Below, piece after piece: positions 17,937-26,659 of a stretch of DNA of 49,532 nucleotides. Source of the stretch: Acidisphaera sp. S103 (GTDB lineage: Bacteria > Pseudomonadota > Alphaproteobacteria > Acetobacterales > Acetobacteraceae); contig NZ_LMUJ01000034.1 in NCBI RefSeq assembly GCF_009765975.1, positions 50,916-100,447 on the forward strand, written 5' to 3'. The notes beneath the pieces were generated by a model, which searched no databases, was not told where the DNA came from, and worked only from the letters and a program-made list of their open reading frames with translations. A program made the position numbers and the translations under genes. Position 1 is the first letter of the stretch, and each line of letters starts with the position of its first letter.

Positions 17937-20009
17937 ATGAGGCCTCTGGGGCGCAGGTTTGCATCCACGCTACTATGCGTCCTGCTGCTCAGCGCGCCCT
18001 GGGCGCACGCCGCCCCCAAGGACGCATCCGAACGCGCCGCCCAGGCCCGGACACTGCTCGACACCCCGCAGGGCGCGACCCTGATGGACCTGCTGGGCGA
18101 CCCAGCCGTGCGGGACCGCCTGATGGCCGAACCCACCGCCGCGCATCCACCAGCCCCCATGACCGGCTCCATGGGCTTCATGCTCGACCGGAAGCTCGGC
18201 AACACCCGCCAGCGGCTCATCGATCTCGGCACCCAGTTACGAGCACTGCCGGACGCGCTGCACGCCTGCTGGGATCGGGTCAGCGCCGTCATGCCGGCGT
18301 CCGACACGGCCCACATGTTCATCTACCTGGTCGCCTTCATCGCCGGCGGCATCGCAGCCCAGCGGCTATTCCGGTTCGCCGCGCGCCCATGGCTGGCCCA
18401 TTTCGACCGCCTCGACATAGACACGCTGGAACACCGCCTGACGGTCCTCGTCGAGCGCCTCGCCTTCGCCATCCTCCTGCTCGGCACCTTCGCGGCGGGC
18501 AGCATGGGCATATTCCTGCTGTTCAGTTGGCCGGCCTCCAGCGGCTCGATGATCCTGGGCTACCTGTGGGCGTCACTATTGATCCGGTTCAACCTGACAG
18601 TGTCGCGCTTCTTCCTGGCGCCCGCTACGGAGCGGCTGCGCCTGGTCCCGCTGACGACCAGGCGAGCCTGGTTCTGGCACCGCTGGATCGGGGTGCTGAG
18701 CGTGATCGGCGCATTGGGCTGGCAGACGATCGTGGTCCTGCGCGGCCTGGGCCTGCCGCCCGAGAGCCAGGAACTGCTGCGTCAGATCCTGCTGCTCGCG
18801 CCCGCGCTGTGCGGCATCGCCATCGTCTGGACGCGGCGCGACAGTCAGACGCCACTCCTGCTCAGCCCGCGGCGCGCGGCTTTGCGGCTGCTGGTATCGT
18901 TCGCCCTGCTGCTGATCTGGCTGCTGTTCCTGACCCACGCCACCCAGGCCGCCCTGTCGCTGCTGGTGATCGGTGCCGTGCCGATCGGCCTGTATGTCCT
19001 GCGCAACGCCGCTGCGCGTGTGATCCGCGGCCAGTGGCTGCTGCAGGGCGAGGAGGTCTCCGCCGTCGGCGCCATCGCCGATCGCTGCATGCAGGCAGTG
19101 GTGGTGGTCGCCGCCGCCTTCGCGCTGATCGAGATCTGGCAGATCGATATGGCCTCGGTCGCCAGCAGTGAAACAGCGATGACTCGGATCGGACGCGGCA
19201 CGTTCGAGGCGCTGGTGATCCTGATGGGCGCCGACCTGCTGTGGCTGGTGCTGCGCGCGGTGATCGATATGCGGCTGACCGGCGCGGTGGTGCCGATCGA
19301 CGACCTGGACGATGAGGAACTGCGCCGGCGCGCCCGCATCCGCACCCTGCTGCCGGTGCTGCGGAACTTCCTGTTCATCTTCGTGCTGATCATCGCCTCA
19401 CTAAGCGCGCTGGCCGCGATGGGACTGCAGATCGGGCCGCTGCTGGCCGGTGCCGGCGTCGTCGGGATCGCGGTCGGGTTCGGCGCCCAGACCCTGGTGC
19501 GCGACGTGCTGTCCGGGGTGTTCTTCCTGCTCGACGACGCCTTCCGCGTGGGCGAACTGATCGAGAGCGGCGGCATCAGCGGCACGGTCGAAACCTTCTC
19601 GCTCCGTTCGGTCAAACTGCGGCACTACAAGGGACCCCTGCACACCGTGCCGTTCGGCGACCTGAAGGCAATCACCAATTACTCGCGCGACTGGGTGAAC
19701 GAAGTATTGGACGTGGCCGTCGTCTTCGAGGCCGACCTGGAACGGATAGAAAGCGCCATCGAACGGGTCTCCAACGACGTGATGCAGGACCTGTCGCTCG
19801 CCAGCGGGATCATTACGCCCCCGCGATCGATCGGCGTGACCGCGATGTCTGCCGACGGAATCCATGTCGGGATCATCGTCCGCACCCGGCCGGGCCAGCA
19901 GTTCAGGGTGCGAGCCGTCCTGTTCAACCGCCTGAAATCAGCGTTCGATGCCGATGGCGTTCGGTTCTTCGGCCAAACCCCCGTGCCCGCCGCCGGCCCA
20001 CCTGGTTGA
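17937..20009 (+). CDS. Large MscS-family mechanosensitive channel
   Basis: 690 aa from the ATG at 17937. The N-terminus MRPLGRRFASTLLCVLLLSA is a signal peptide with AHA-A cleavage. A periplasmic region of about 90 residues follows, then multiple membrane helices (about residues 120-560), for example FIYLVAFIAGGIAA, LAFAILLLGTFAAGSMGIFL, LLLIWLLFLTHATQ, LRNFLFIFVLIIASLSALAA. The MscS pore helix and beta domain are plain: LLAGAGVVGIAVGFGAQTLV, RDVLSGVFFLLDDAFRVGEL, GTVETFSLRSVKLRHYKGPL, PFGDLKAITNYSRDW. At about 690 residues with extra N-terminal helices it resembles the YbiO/MscM-type large members, which open on hypo-osmotic stress in the inner membrane. No functional partner is adjacent; it is convergent with the livF gene, with only 13 bases between stops. 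Confidence 0.9.
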   Translation: MRPLGRRFASTLLCVLLLSAPWAHAAPKDASERAAQARTLLDTPQGATLMDLLGDPAVRDRLMAEPTAAHPPAPMTGSMGFMLDRKLGNTRQRLIDLGTQLRALPDALHACWDRVSAVMPASDTAHMFIYLVAFIAGGIAAQRLFRFAARPWLAHFDRLDIDTLEHRLTVLVERLAFAILLLGTFAAGSMGIFLLFSWPASSGSMILGYLWASLLIRFNLTVSRFFLAPATERLRLVPLTTRRAWFWHRWIGVLSVIGALGWQTIVVLRGLGLPPESQELLRQILLLAPALCGIAIVWTRRDSQTPLLLSPRRAALRLLVSFALLLIWLLFLTHATQAALSLLVIGAVPIGLYVLRNAAARVIRGQWLLQGEEVSAVGAIADRCMQAVVVVAAAFALIEIWQIDMASVASSETAMTRIGRGTFEALVILMGADLLWLVLRAVIDMRLTGAVVPIDDLDDEELRRRARIRTLLPVLRNFLFIFVLIIASLSALAAMGLQIGPLLAGAGVVGIAVGFGAQTLVRDVLSGVFFLLDDAFRVGELIESGGISGTVETFSLRSVKLRHYKGPLHTVPFGDLKAITNYSRDWVNEVLDVAVVFEADLERIESAIERVSNDVMQDLSLASGIITPPRSIGVTAMSADGIHVGIIVRTRPGQQFRVRAVLFNRLKSAFDADGVRFFGQTPVPAAGPPG

Positions 20010-20022
20010 GATTCCCGCCCCC

Positions 20023-20727
20023 TCACCCACCCAAAAACGCAGCCCGCACCTCATCACTCGCCGCCAGATCCGCCGCCCGTCCCTCCGCCGCCACCTGCCC
20101 CAGTTTCAGCACCACCCCGCGCGAGCACACACCCAGCGCCTTGGCCGCATTCTGCTCCGCCAGCAGCACCGCCGTCCCCCCGGCGACGATCGCCGGAATG
20201 CGTCCCAGCACCTCGTCGGTCAGCAGCGGCGACAACCCCAGCGAGGGCTCGTCCAGCAGCAGCAACCGCGGCGCATCCATCAGCGACCGGCCGATCGCCA
20301 GCATCTGCTGCTGCCCGCCGGACAATTGCCACGCCAGCACCCCCTGCCGCGCCGCCAGCGCCGGGAACATGGCAAACATCGCATCGATCCGCTGCGCCCG
20401 CTGCCGCCCGCCACCCCAGCAGGCAACCAGCAGGTTCTCCCGCACCGTCATGCCGGCGAACACCCGCCGCCCCTCCGGACAATACCCAACCCCCATCCGC
20501 GCTCGGCGATCCGCCCGCAAACCCTCCAGCGGCCTGCCGTCGAACAGGATGCGGCCGGCGGCGGGACGCACCAGGCCGATAACCGCCTTCATCAGCGTCG
20601 ACTTCCCCGCCCCGTTCGCCCCCAGCAGCGCGACCGCCTCCCCTGCACCCACCGTCACCGAGACACCGCGCAGCGCCGGCACCGCACCGTAACGGACCTC
20701 CAGCGCCTCGATCGACAGCAGGGTCAT
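20023..20727 (-). CDS. livF: Branched-chain amino acid-type ABC transporter ATPase (LivF)
   Basis: 234 aa from the ATG at 20727. Walker A ALLGANGAGKSTLMKAVIGL, signature WQLSGGQQQMLAIGRSLM, Walker B RLLLLDEPSLGLSP, H-loop region replaced by VLLAEQNAAKA, as is usual in LivF. The start overlaps the stop of the upstream livM-livG frame (ATGA), so the gene is translationally coupled. It is the last gene of the operon binding protein - livH - livM/livG - livF. The protein acts at the inner face of the cytoplasmic membrane as one of two ATPases of the importer; the substrate class (branched-chain amino acid, amide or organic acid) is set by the binding protein and is not known. Confidence 0.9.
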   Translation of the reverse strand: MTLLSIEALEVRYGAVPALRGVSVTVGAGEAVALLGANGAGKSTLMKAVIGLVRPAAGRILFDGRPLEGLRADRRARMGVGYCPEGRRVFAGMTVRENLLVACWGGGRQRAQRIDAMFAMFPALAARQGVLAWQLSGGQQQMLAIGRSLMDAPRLLLLDEPSLGLSPLLTDEVLGRIPAIVAGGTAVLLAEQNAAKALGVCSRGVVLKLGQVAAEGRAADLAASDEVRAAFLGG

Positions 20728-22559
20728 GGCGGCGGCGTGCCCAGATACGCCTCGATCACCCGAGGGTCGGATTGCACCGCGGCCGGCGTGCCCTCGGCGA
20801 TCACCCGCCCCTGATCGAGGCACACCATCCGGTCCGCCAGCGGCACCAGGAACGGCATGTTATGCTCGATCACCAGCAGTCCGACACCGTCTTCCGCGAT
20901 GCCCCGCAATCGCCGCCCCAGATCGGCCTGCTCGGTCTCGTTCAGCCCGGCCGCCGGCTCGTCCAACAGCAGCAAACGCGGTTCGGTGGCCAGCGCCCGA
21001 GCGATCTCGACCAATCGAGCAATGCCAGGCGGCAGCGTCCCGGCCGCCTCCGCCGCATACGCCCCAGCCCCCATCCGCTCCAGCAGCGCCATCGCTTCGC
21101 CCCGAACGACCGCCCGGTCACGCCGCCCCGCCCGCAAAGCACTGCCAACACCCAAACGAGCCGCACCCCGCGCCACCGCAACATTGTCGAGCGCCGAAAG
21201 CTCGGCCGCCAGCGCCGCAGTCTGGAACGTGCGCGCCACGCCCAGCCGAGCGATCGCATGCGGCGCCCGCCCGGCAATGTCGCGGCCGCCCAGCCGCACC
21301 CGCCCCGCATCCGCCGGAAAAATCCCGGTAACGACATTCAACAACGTCGTCTTCCCCGACCCGTTCGGCCCGATCAGCCCCAACACCGCGCCCGAACGCA
21401 CCGTCAACGCAACATCGTCCAGCGCCAACACCCCACCGAACCGACGACTCACCCCCACCAGCGTCAGCAGGTCGGCGTCGCCAGCGCGTGCCGCGATAAA
21501 CGGCCCCACCCCCTCCGTCATGGCCGGGCGCGTCCCGGCCATCCGCGCTTCGTCCGCCGGTGCGAAGATGGCCGGGACGCGCCCGGCCATGACGGAGGGG
21601 ACCGCCCGCGAACCAACCCAACCCAACAACCGTTCCGCCGTCTCCACCAGCCCACCAGGCAGCGCCACGACCACCAGCAACAGAATGCACCCGAACGCCA
21701 GCAGATAGTCGTCGCGCAGGAACCTCGCCCATTCCGGCAGTTCGATGATCACCACCGCCCCGGCGATGGCGCCGGCGACGCGCAGCCGGCTGCCGACCAC
21801 GGCGATGGTCAGGCAGGTGATCATCACCGGAAAGCCCAGCACATCCGGCGACAACACGCCGATCGCATGCACGTACAGCGACCCCGCCAGCCCGGCGAAC
21901 CCAGCACTCAGCAGGAACGCCGCCAGCCGCAACGACCCGGTATCGATGCCGATCGCCCGCGCCGCCACCGGATGCAGCCGCGTCAGGGCAAACGCGTCCC
22001 CCAGCCGCCCGCTGACGATCCGCCACGCCAGCACCGCGCCCGCCGCCACCAACGCCCAGACCAGCAGCAACTGCGGCAGCCGCCCTTCGATCGGATGCCC
22101 CAGCAGCGACAGCGGAGGCACGCCGCCGATGCCATTGGCGCCGCCGGTCACGCTCTCCCACTGAGTCGCCACCAGCAGAACGACCTGCCCGATCAACAAC
22201 GTCGCCAGCGCGAAATAATGCGTCTGCAACCGCAGCACCGGGATCGCCACCAGCAACGCCAGCAGGACCGGCAACCCAACACTGACAGGTAATGCCGCAT
22301 CGAACGCCACGCCATACCGCACCGCGAGGATGCCGGACACATAGGCGCCGACCCCCATGAACGTGCCCTGAGCCAGCGATAGCGCGCCCGCCTGGCCGAA
22401 GATGAAGCCATACCCCAGCGCCAGCAGCGCATACACGCCGGCAACCGTCAGCACCCGCAGCGCATAATCCGACGCATGCGGCAGCACGAACACGCCATAG
22501 GCACAGGCCGCCACCGCCAGCGGCAACGCGACCCCGCCGTGCGCGACCCAACGCCTCAT
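20724..22559 (-). CDS. livM-livG: Fused LivM permease - LivG ATPase
   Basis: 611 aa from the ATG at 22559, which overlaps the livH stop. Residues 1 to about 315 are a LivM permease: hydrophobic helices, LALGYGFIFGQAGALSLAQG, LRLQTHYFALATLLIGQVVL, ARAIGIDTGSLRLAAFLLSA, ending VVALPGGLVETAERLLGWVG. A linker of about 45 residues includes the peptide VMAGRVPAI ... MAGTRPAM encoded by a palindromic element. From about residue 360 a LivG ATPase follows: LTLVGVSRRFGGVLALDDVA, Walker A GLIGPNGSGKTTLLN, a weak signature TLPPGIARLVEIARAL, Walker B RLLLLDEPAAGLNETEQ, H-loop LLVIEHNMPFL. LivM and LivG are normally separate proteins, although fused forms occur in some alphaproteobacteria. An internal ATG inside the element (MTEGVGPF...) could also start LivG separately. 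Confidence 0.85.
   Translation of the reverse strand: MRRWVAHGGVALPLAVAACAYGVFVLPHASDYALRVLTVAGVYALLALGYGFIFGQAGALSLAQGTFMGVGAYVSGILAVRYGVAFDAALPVSVGLPVLLALLVAIPVLRLQTHYFALATLLIGQVVLLVATQWESVTGGANGIGGVPPLSLLGHPIEGRLPQLLLVWALVAAGAVLAWRIVSGRLGDAFALTRLHPVAARAIGIDTGSLRLAAFLLSAGFAGLAGSLYVHAIGVLSPDVLGFPVMITCLTIAVVGSRLRVAGAIAGAVVIIELPEWARFLRDDYLLAFGCILLLVVVALPGGLVETAERLLGWVGSRAVPSVMAGRVPAIFAPADEARMAGTRPAMTEGVGPFIAARAGDADLLTLVGVSRRFGGVLALDDVALTVRSGAVLGLIGPNGSGKTTLLNVVTGIFPADAGRVRLGGRDIAGRAPHAIARLGVARTFQTAALAAELSALDNVAVARGAARLGVGSALRAGRRDRAVVRGEAMALLERMGAGAYAAEAAGTLPPGIARLVEIARALATEPRLLLLDEPAAGLNETEQADLGRRLRGIAEDGVGLLVIEHNMPFLVPLADRMVCLDQGRVIAEGTPAAVQSDPRVIEAYLGTPPP
21510..21600. repeat. Palindromic element with perfect 34-bp inverted arms inside the livM/livG join
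   Basis: Bases 21510-21543 and 21567-21600 are exact reverse complements (34 bp each, core TGGCCGGGCGCGTCCCGGCC), around a 23-bp centre. Total length is 91 bp, not a multiple of three. In the coding frame it gives VMAGRVPAI and MAGTRPAMTEG, a peptide signature seen translated from intergenic palindromic repeats across alphaproteobacteria. I see no other copy in the window and no obvious target duplication. Confidence 0.92.
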
Positions 22560-23476
22560 GGGCGCTGCCGAGCCGCCTCGCCGAACAGACCTTGCGGCCG
22601 AACGACTAGGATCAGCAGAACCGCGACATCCAGGACGATCGTCGACGTCGTCTGCGAGAACACCGCATCGGACGACGGCATCCACAGCAAGGCCGGAACC
22701 AGCAGCGGCAGGCTGGGATACAGCACCTCGAACGCCGCGATCAGCAGCGCGCCGGCGACCGCCCCGCGGATACTGCCCCAGCCGCCGATCACCACGGCGA
22801 TATACGCCTTGATCATGTAGTCGCTGCCGGAACTCGGTGTGACGAAGAACGTGTTCGACAGCAGCAATCCCGCCGCACCGGCCAACGCCGCGGCAACGGC
22901 GAAAGTGCCGGCGATCATGCGGTCGACGGGAATGCCGATCGCCATCGCCATGTCGCGGTCATACGCCGTCGCACGCAGCCGGCGGCCGAACTGAGTGTGC
23001 GTGAACAGCGTATACAGCGCCGCGATCAGTAAGGCCGCGACGCCGATGATGGCAACCGACTGCACACTGGCGTCCACCCCGGCGAAGCGCACCCGTCCCG
23101 CACCGAACAGCGGCGGAGTCGCCACCGGCTCCGCACCGAACAGTCGGTTGGCGACGTTCTGCAAGATGATCCCAACAGCGATAGTGCTGATGAACACCGC
23201 CTCGGGCGGCCGGCGGCGCAGCGGCATGTAGGCGGCGAGCGCGACCACCACGCCCAACACCGCCATGCCGGCCAGCAGCGCCGGCAACAACACCAGGCCG
23301 GACACGTGCAACCGGTCGGCCAGCAGCACCGCGCCGAAGCCGCCGGCCATCACCAGGTCGCCCTGAGCGAAATTCACCGCCCCCGTCGCGTTCAGGATCA
23401 GCACGAACCCCAGTGCGACCAGCGCATAGGCCGCGCCCAGCGCCAGCACCTCGACCAGAAGCTGCGCAATGGCCAT
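22556..23476 (-). CDS. livH: Branched-chain amino acid-type ABC transporter permease (LivH)
   Basis: 306 aa from the ATG at 23476. Eight or so hydrophobic helices; LivH landmarks ALVALGFVLILNATGAVNFA, QGDLVMAGGFGAVLLAD, FISTIAVGIILQNVANRLFG, FGRRLRATAYDRDMAMAIGI (cytoplasmic coupling loop), YIAVVIGGWGSIRGAVAGAL and a C-terminal LILVVRPQGLFGEAA. It forms the inner-membrane channel with the LivM part of the fused protein. Its stop overlaps the next start (ATGA), and it begins 4 bases after the stop of the binding protein gene, so the operon is tightly packed. Confidence 0.9.
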   Translation of the reverse strand: MAIAQLLVEVLALGAAYALVALGFVLILNATGAVNFAQGDLVMAGGFGAVLLADRLHVSGLVLLPALLAGMAVLGVVVALAAYMPLRRRPPEAVFISTIAVGIILQNVANRLFGAEPVATPPLFGAGRVRFAGVDASVQSVAIIGVAALLIAALYTLFTHTQFGRRLRATAYDRDMAMAIGIPVDRMIAGTFAVAAALAGAAGLLLSNTFFVTPSSGSDYMIKAYIAVVIGGWGSIRGAVAGALLIAAFEVLYPSLPLLVPALLWMPSSDAVFSQTTSTIVLDVAVLLILVVRPQGLFGEAARQRP

Positions 23477-23480
23477 CGAG

Positions 23481-24677
23481 TCAGGGCGAGATCGGGAAGT
23501 CGTAGTGCCGGACGACCGCCGGCACGCGCGACGTGCCATCGAAACAGACGATGACCGCCGAATGCGCCATATCGCCGTGACCGTTCGATTTGTACGTCAT
23601 CGCCACGCCCTGATAGCTGCCGGTGGCCAGCGCCTTGGTGACCGCCTCCGCCGAGGTCGCGCCCTTCGCCACGGCTTCCAGCGCCATCATCGTGGCGTCG
23701 TACTGACCCAGCGCGAAGCCGTCCGGATCGGTGTGGAACGCGTCCCGATAGCGCGCCAGGAAATCCCGCGCCGCCGGCGTCTCGCCCGAGATCGGCGACG
23801 ACCCGGTTTCCCCGCAGACGCCCTTGAGCTCGGCCGGTTCCAACAGCGCCACGGTCGCCGGTTGCGACAGCCCCGACCCCGCGACGATCGGCAGGTGCAC
23901 GTCCATCGCCGCGACCGCCTTCAGGAACAGCGCCGTCGGCCCACCATGCAGTTGCAGCAGCAACGAGTCCGCGCCGGACGCCACCGCCTTGGCGATCACC
24001 GGCCGCATGTCCTTCACGCCGACGTCCAGCGCATCCTCATACACCGGCTTGATGCCGGCGGCGGCGAGCGCGGTCAGGATCTCGGCATGCCCGCTCTGGC
24101 CATAGGCGGTGGTCTGATAAATCACCGCCGGCTTCTGGATGTGATGCGCCTCGATCGCGTATTTCACCTGTGCGCCCTTCACCACGCTGTCGGCGGGAAA
24201 GAAGCGGAAGATGTAGGGGTTGCCCTTGCGGGTGATGTCGGCGGTGCCCGACATGGTGATCAGCGGCACTTTCTGCGCCTGCGCGATCGGCAGCATCGCC
24301 AGCATCTGCGTGCCCAGCATCGAGGCGACGACGACAGTCACCTCACCATCCGACAGCGCGCGTTCCAGCGCGTTGACCGCCCCTTCCGGCGACGTGCCCG
24401 TGTCGGTCACCGCGAACCGCGGGTGCACACCGGCCGGCGGATTCTGCAACGCCAGCAACGCACCGTTCCGCTGGCTGCTGCCCTCCGCGGCGAGGAACCC
24501 GGTGATCGGCACCAGCACCGGAACATCCGGCGCAGGTTCGGCGGTGTGTGCGACGGGCAGGCCACCGAATAGCACGAGGGTGGCGAACGCCATCCCGAAG
24601 AGGTACCCCAAACCGCCAGCATGGTGCGCATTTGTGAGACCCTTCTTGGGACTGCCGAGCCGACGATCGCCTTGCAT
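23481..24677 (-). CDS. ABC transporter periplasmic binding protein (LivJ/LivK type)
   Basis: About 398 aa from the ATG at 24677; an ATG at 24593 (MAFATLVLFGGLPVAHTAEP, about 370 aa) gives a tidier signal peptide and may be the real start. A periplasmic-binding-protein fold of the receptor-ligand type follows: PVLVPITGFLAAEGSSQRNG, LITMSGTADITRKGNPYIFR, KPAVIYQTTAYGQSGHAEIL, ASGADSLLLQLHGGPTALFL, FALGQYDATMMALEAVAKG. It captures the ligand for the LivHMGF importer encoded downstream. Related proteins bind branched-chain amino acids, amides, urea or aromatic acids; the ligand is not deducible. Upstream lies degraded DNA, so the operon promoter must be within a few hundred bases of 24680. Confidence 0.85.
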   Translation of the reverse strand: MQGDRRLGSPKKGLTNAHHAGGLGYLFGMAFATLVLFGGLPVAHTAEPAPDVPVLVPITGFLAAEGSSQRNGALLALQNPPAGVHPRFAVTDTGTSPEGAVNALERALSDGEVTVVVASMLGTQMLAMLPIAQAQKVPLITMSGTADITRKGNPYIFRFFPADSVVKGAQVKYAIEAHHIQKPAVIYQTTAYGQSGHAEILTALAAAGIKPVYEDALDVGVKDMRPVIAKAVASGADSLLLQLHGGPTALFLKAVAAMDVHLPIVAGSGLSQPATVALLEPAELKGVCGETGSSPISGETPAARDFLARYRDAFHTDPDGFALGQYDATMMALEAVAKGATSAEAVTKALATGSYQGVAMTYKSNGHGDMAHSAVIVCFDGTSRVPAVVRHYDFPISP

Positions 24678-24879
24678 CGCTTTAATCCCTAGTCTGGTGA
24701 ACGCTGGGCATCCGCCCGCCATCCCATTTGCCGGCCGGCAACCGCTGGCGCTGTGCCGCGAACGGCACCAACAGCCCGACATTGGGGTGACCGGACAACG
24801 CCTGTATGCCCGGCGTCCGACCACGCTCGTGCGTCGCGGTCGGAAGCGAACGACCCGGCGGATCCGCAGGCTGCATGTA

Positions 24880-25275
24880 GGCATATATGCCCCGCATATT
24901 ATGGTGCCAGTCGAGCACAGCGTTGGTGTCTTTCAGCGTGGTATAGTCCAGCGTACCGATCGTGTGCTTCGCGAATGTCGAGATCGGCGTCAGTATGATG
25001 TCCCAGTTCTAGAGAAATGTACCGAATCCGCTCAACAGCGTGTTGCATGCGAACCGTACTTCTACGCGCGCGGTTCGGGGCATGTCGATCCCGTATTCTC
25101 GGATTCCGTGGTTCATTGGCTTATCCATGCCGGGGGCGGATCGACCCGCCGCCGTCCGTGGTTGCCCAAACCGGCATTACGCCCGCCGCCACGCTGGCGC
25201 CATTGCCCGAGGACGATCCGCCAGCAGTAAATGCAAGGTCCCATGGATTACGTGTCACGCGAATGTCGGCGCTCA
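24880..25275 (-). pseudogene. Decayed amidase-signature enzyme
   Basis: On the minus strand, 25275-25131 reads as the core amidase signature, [41 protein letters not shown], but stops and frame breaks lie on either side. Near 25010-24890 another frame gives ILTPISTFAKHTIGTLDYTT, which fits the C-terminal part of amidases (LTPT...). The middle 200 or so residues of a normal 450-residue amidase are missing. This is a relic unrelated in position to the intact amidase at 33353. Confidence 0.65.
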
Positions 25276-25570
25276 CCGCTGGTACCAAATTGTGCCGCGG
25301 TGCGGCTTATGATGTTCAGGTCGCCCTGACATATCCCCCCGTCAATCGGACCCGCCCTGAACGCCGAGCACTTCGGTGGTGTCGCGGCCAATGTTGTTGT
25401 GCCGACGGTCTGCAAAGGGTTCCATGAAACTCATTATATACTTTCTACAGACGTAAAATAAGTGTGACGGAGGCCATGATCCGGCTCCTATCACGAAGGG
25501 AGGCCGGCCTAGCCCTTCTCAAGCGGGTCGGGTGTTATCGCTGATCTGACTAAATCATCCCACAACGACG

Positions 25571-25680
25571 ATGCCGATCGCGCTGTTCTCACACAAGATA
25601 AAATCGCTTGACCAGGTATCCGCCGATGCCACGGTCGCGATCGTCAACGACCCGGTGAATGGCCGCCATGTCAGCCGGCC
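25571..25680 (+). pseudogene. Fragment of an NlpA/MetQ-like binding protein
   Basis: The plus strand reads ALFSHKIKSLDQVSADATVA then IVNDPVNG, matching the NlpA/MetQ pattern of YSKKIKSLxxLPxGATVAIPNDPxN. The sequence before and after does not continue the family in any frame I could follow convincingly. MetQ-type lipoproteins bind methionine and related compounds. The piece is about 35 residues of a normal 260-residue protein, and its identity rests on that single block. Confidence 0.45.
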
Positions 25681-25827
25681 GCCGCCGTGGACCCGGATCG
25701 CCAAAAATCCCAGGCCGGTCCCGATATCCAGGCCGTCTGCGATCCATTCACCCCAACCGGATCGGCCACCCTGTCGTGTAGAATGCGGCGAGGTCGCAAA
25801 GCCGTCCCGGGTACAGAACGTCCCACA

Positions 25828-26655
25828 TCAGTAGGGCCGATCCCCCTTGATGGTGACGCGGTAGCCCGAACGGGTCTGCGGGAAGTAGTCCCACATCGCG
25901 ATATGCTGCACCGCTCGGTTGTCCCAAAACGCGATGGAGTCTGACTGCCAACTGAAGCGTACCTGGAACGCCGGCTTCGTGCTGTGCGCGTACAGGAAGT
26001 CCAGCACCGACCGGCTTTCTTCCGCCGACAATTCATTGATGTGCATGGTAAAGTTCTCGTTGACGAACAACCCTTTCCGCTTCGTCACTGGGTGGGTACG
26101 GATAACCGGATGCACCGCCTGCGGAAAGACCTTGTTACGGTCATCGATGCCCAGCAAGCGATTGGTCCGGCGATACGACCGGTCGCCCGAATGTGTGGCG
26201 GTCAATCCGTCTAGAAAACTCTGGAACGCCGGGGTCAGGGCATCGTACGCCGCGGATTGGCTGGCAAAAATCGTATCGCCGCCGGTCGGTGGAACAGTGT
26301 GGAGGTAGAGAATGCTACCCAACGGCGGTTCCACGTCGCAGGAAACGTCGGAGTGCCAATTTTCGCCGTTTGCACGCTTGGAATTCGCATCGGCGTGGAT
26401 CGGCAGGATCTCGGGATGCCCCTCCGGACCTGGCGTATTCGGATGAATGTGCAGATCTCCGAAATGACGGCCAAGGGTTTTCTGCTGCTCCAGGTTGATC
26501 TTCTGGTCGCGGAAGAACAGGACCTGGTGTTCCGCCAGGGCGGTGTGCAGGTCTTCGACTTGTTGGTTGCTCAGTGCCGCGGTCAGGTCGATGTTGGAAA
26601 TCTCGGCACCCAGCTGCGGGGTCACCGGCTTCACTTGTATGGTGGCATAGCTCAT
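25828..26655 (-). CDS. TauD/TfdA-family Fe(II)/2-oxoglutarate dioxygenase
   Basis: 275 aa from the ATG at 26655, with AAGGAA about 8 bases upstream. Couples 2-oxoglutarate decarboxylation to hydroxylation of a substrate such as taurine, alkyl sulfonates, alkyl sulfates or phenoxyacetates. Iron ligands: His101 and Asp103 in NGENWHSDVSCD, distal His251 in FWDNRAVQHIAMWDY; 2-oxoglutarate-binding Arg in QTRSGYRVTIKGDRP. The N-terminus (VKPVTPQLGAEISNIDL) and LAEHQVLFFRDQ also fit. It follows the CmcJ/NvfI-like gene with 4 bases between them, so the two are an operon. Fragments of sulfonate- and methionine-type binding proteins nearby hint that this locus once handled sulfur compounds, but that is inference. 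Confidence 0.9.
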   Translation of the reverse strand: MSYATIQVKPVTPQLGAEISNIDLTAALSNQQVEDLHTALAEHQVLFFRDQKINLEQQKTLGRHFGDLHIHPNTPGPEGHPEILPIHADANSKRANGENWHSDVSCDVEPPLGSILYLHTVPPTGGDTIFASQSAAYDALTPAFQSFLDGLTATHSGDRSYRRTNRLLGIDDRNKVFPQAVHPVIRTHPVTKRKGLFVNENFTMHINELSAEESRSVLDFLYAHSTKPAFQVRFSWQSDSIAFWDNRAVQHIAMWDYFPQTRSGYRVTIKGDRPY

Positions 26656-26659
26656 CGGT

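Noticed and set aside
20772..22292. 506-codon plus frame opposite the livM-livG gene
   Set aside because: Composition dominated by Arg, Pro, Gln and His, with no motif; shadow of the minus-strand gene.
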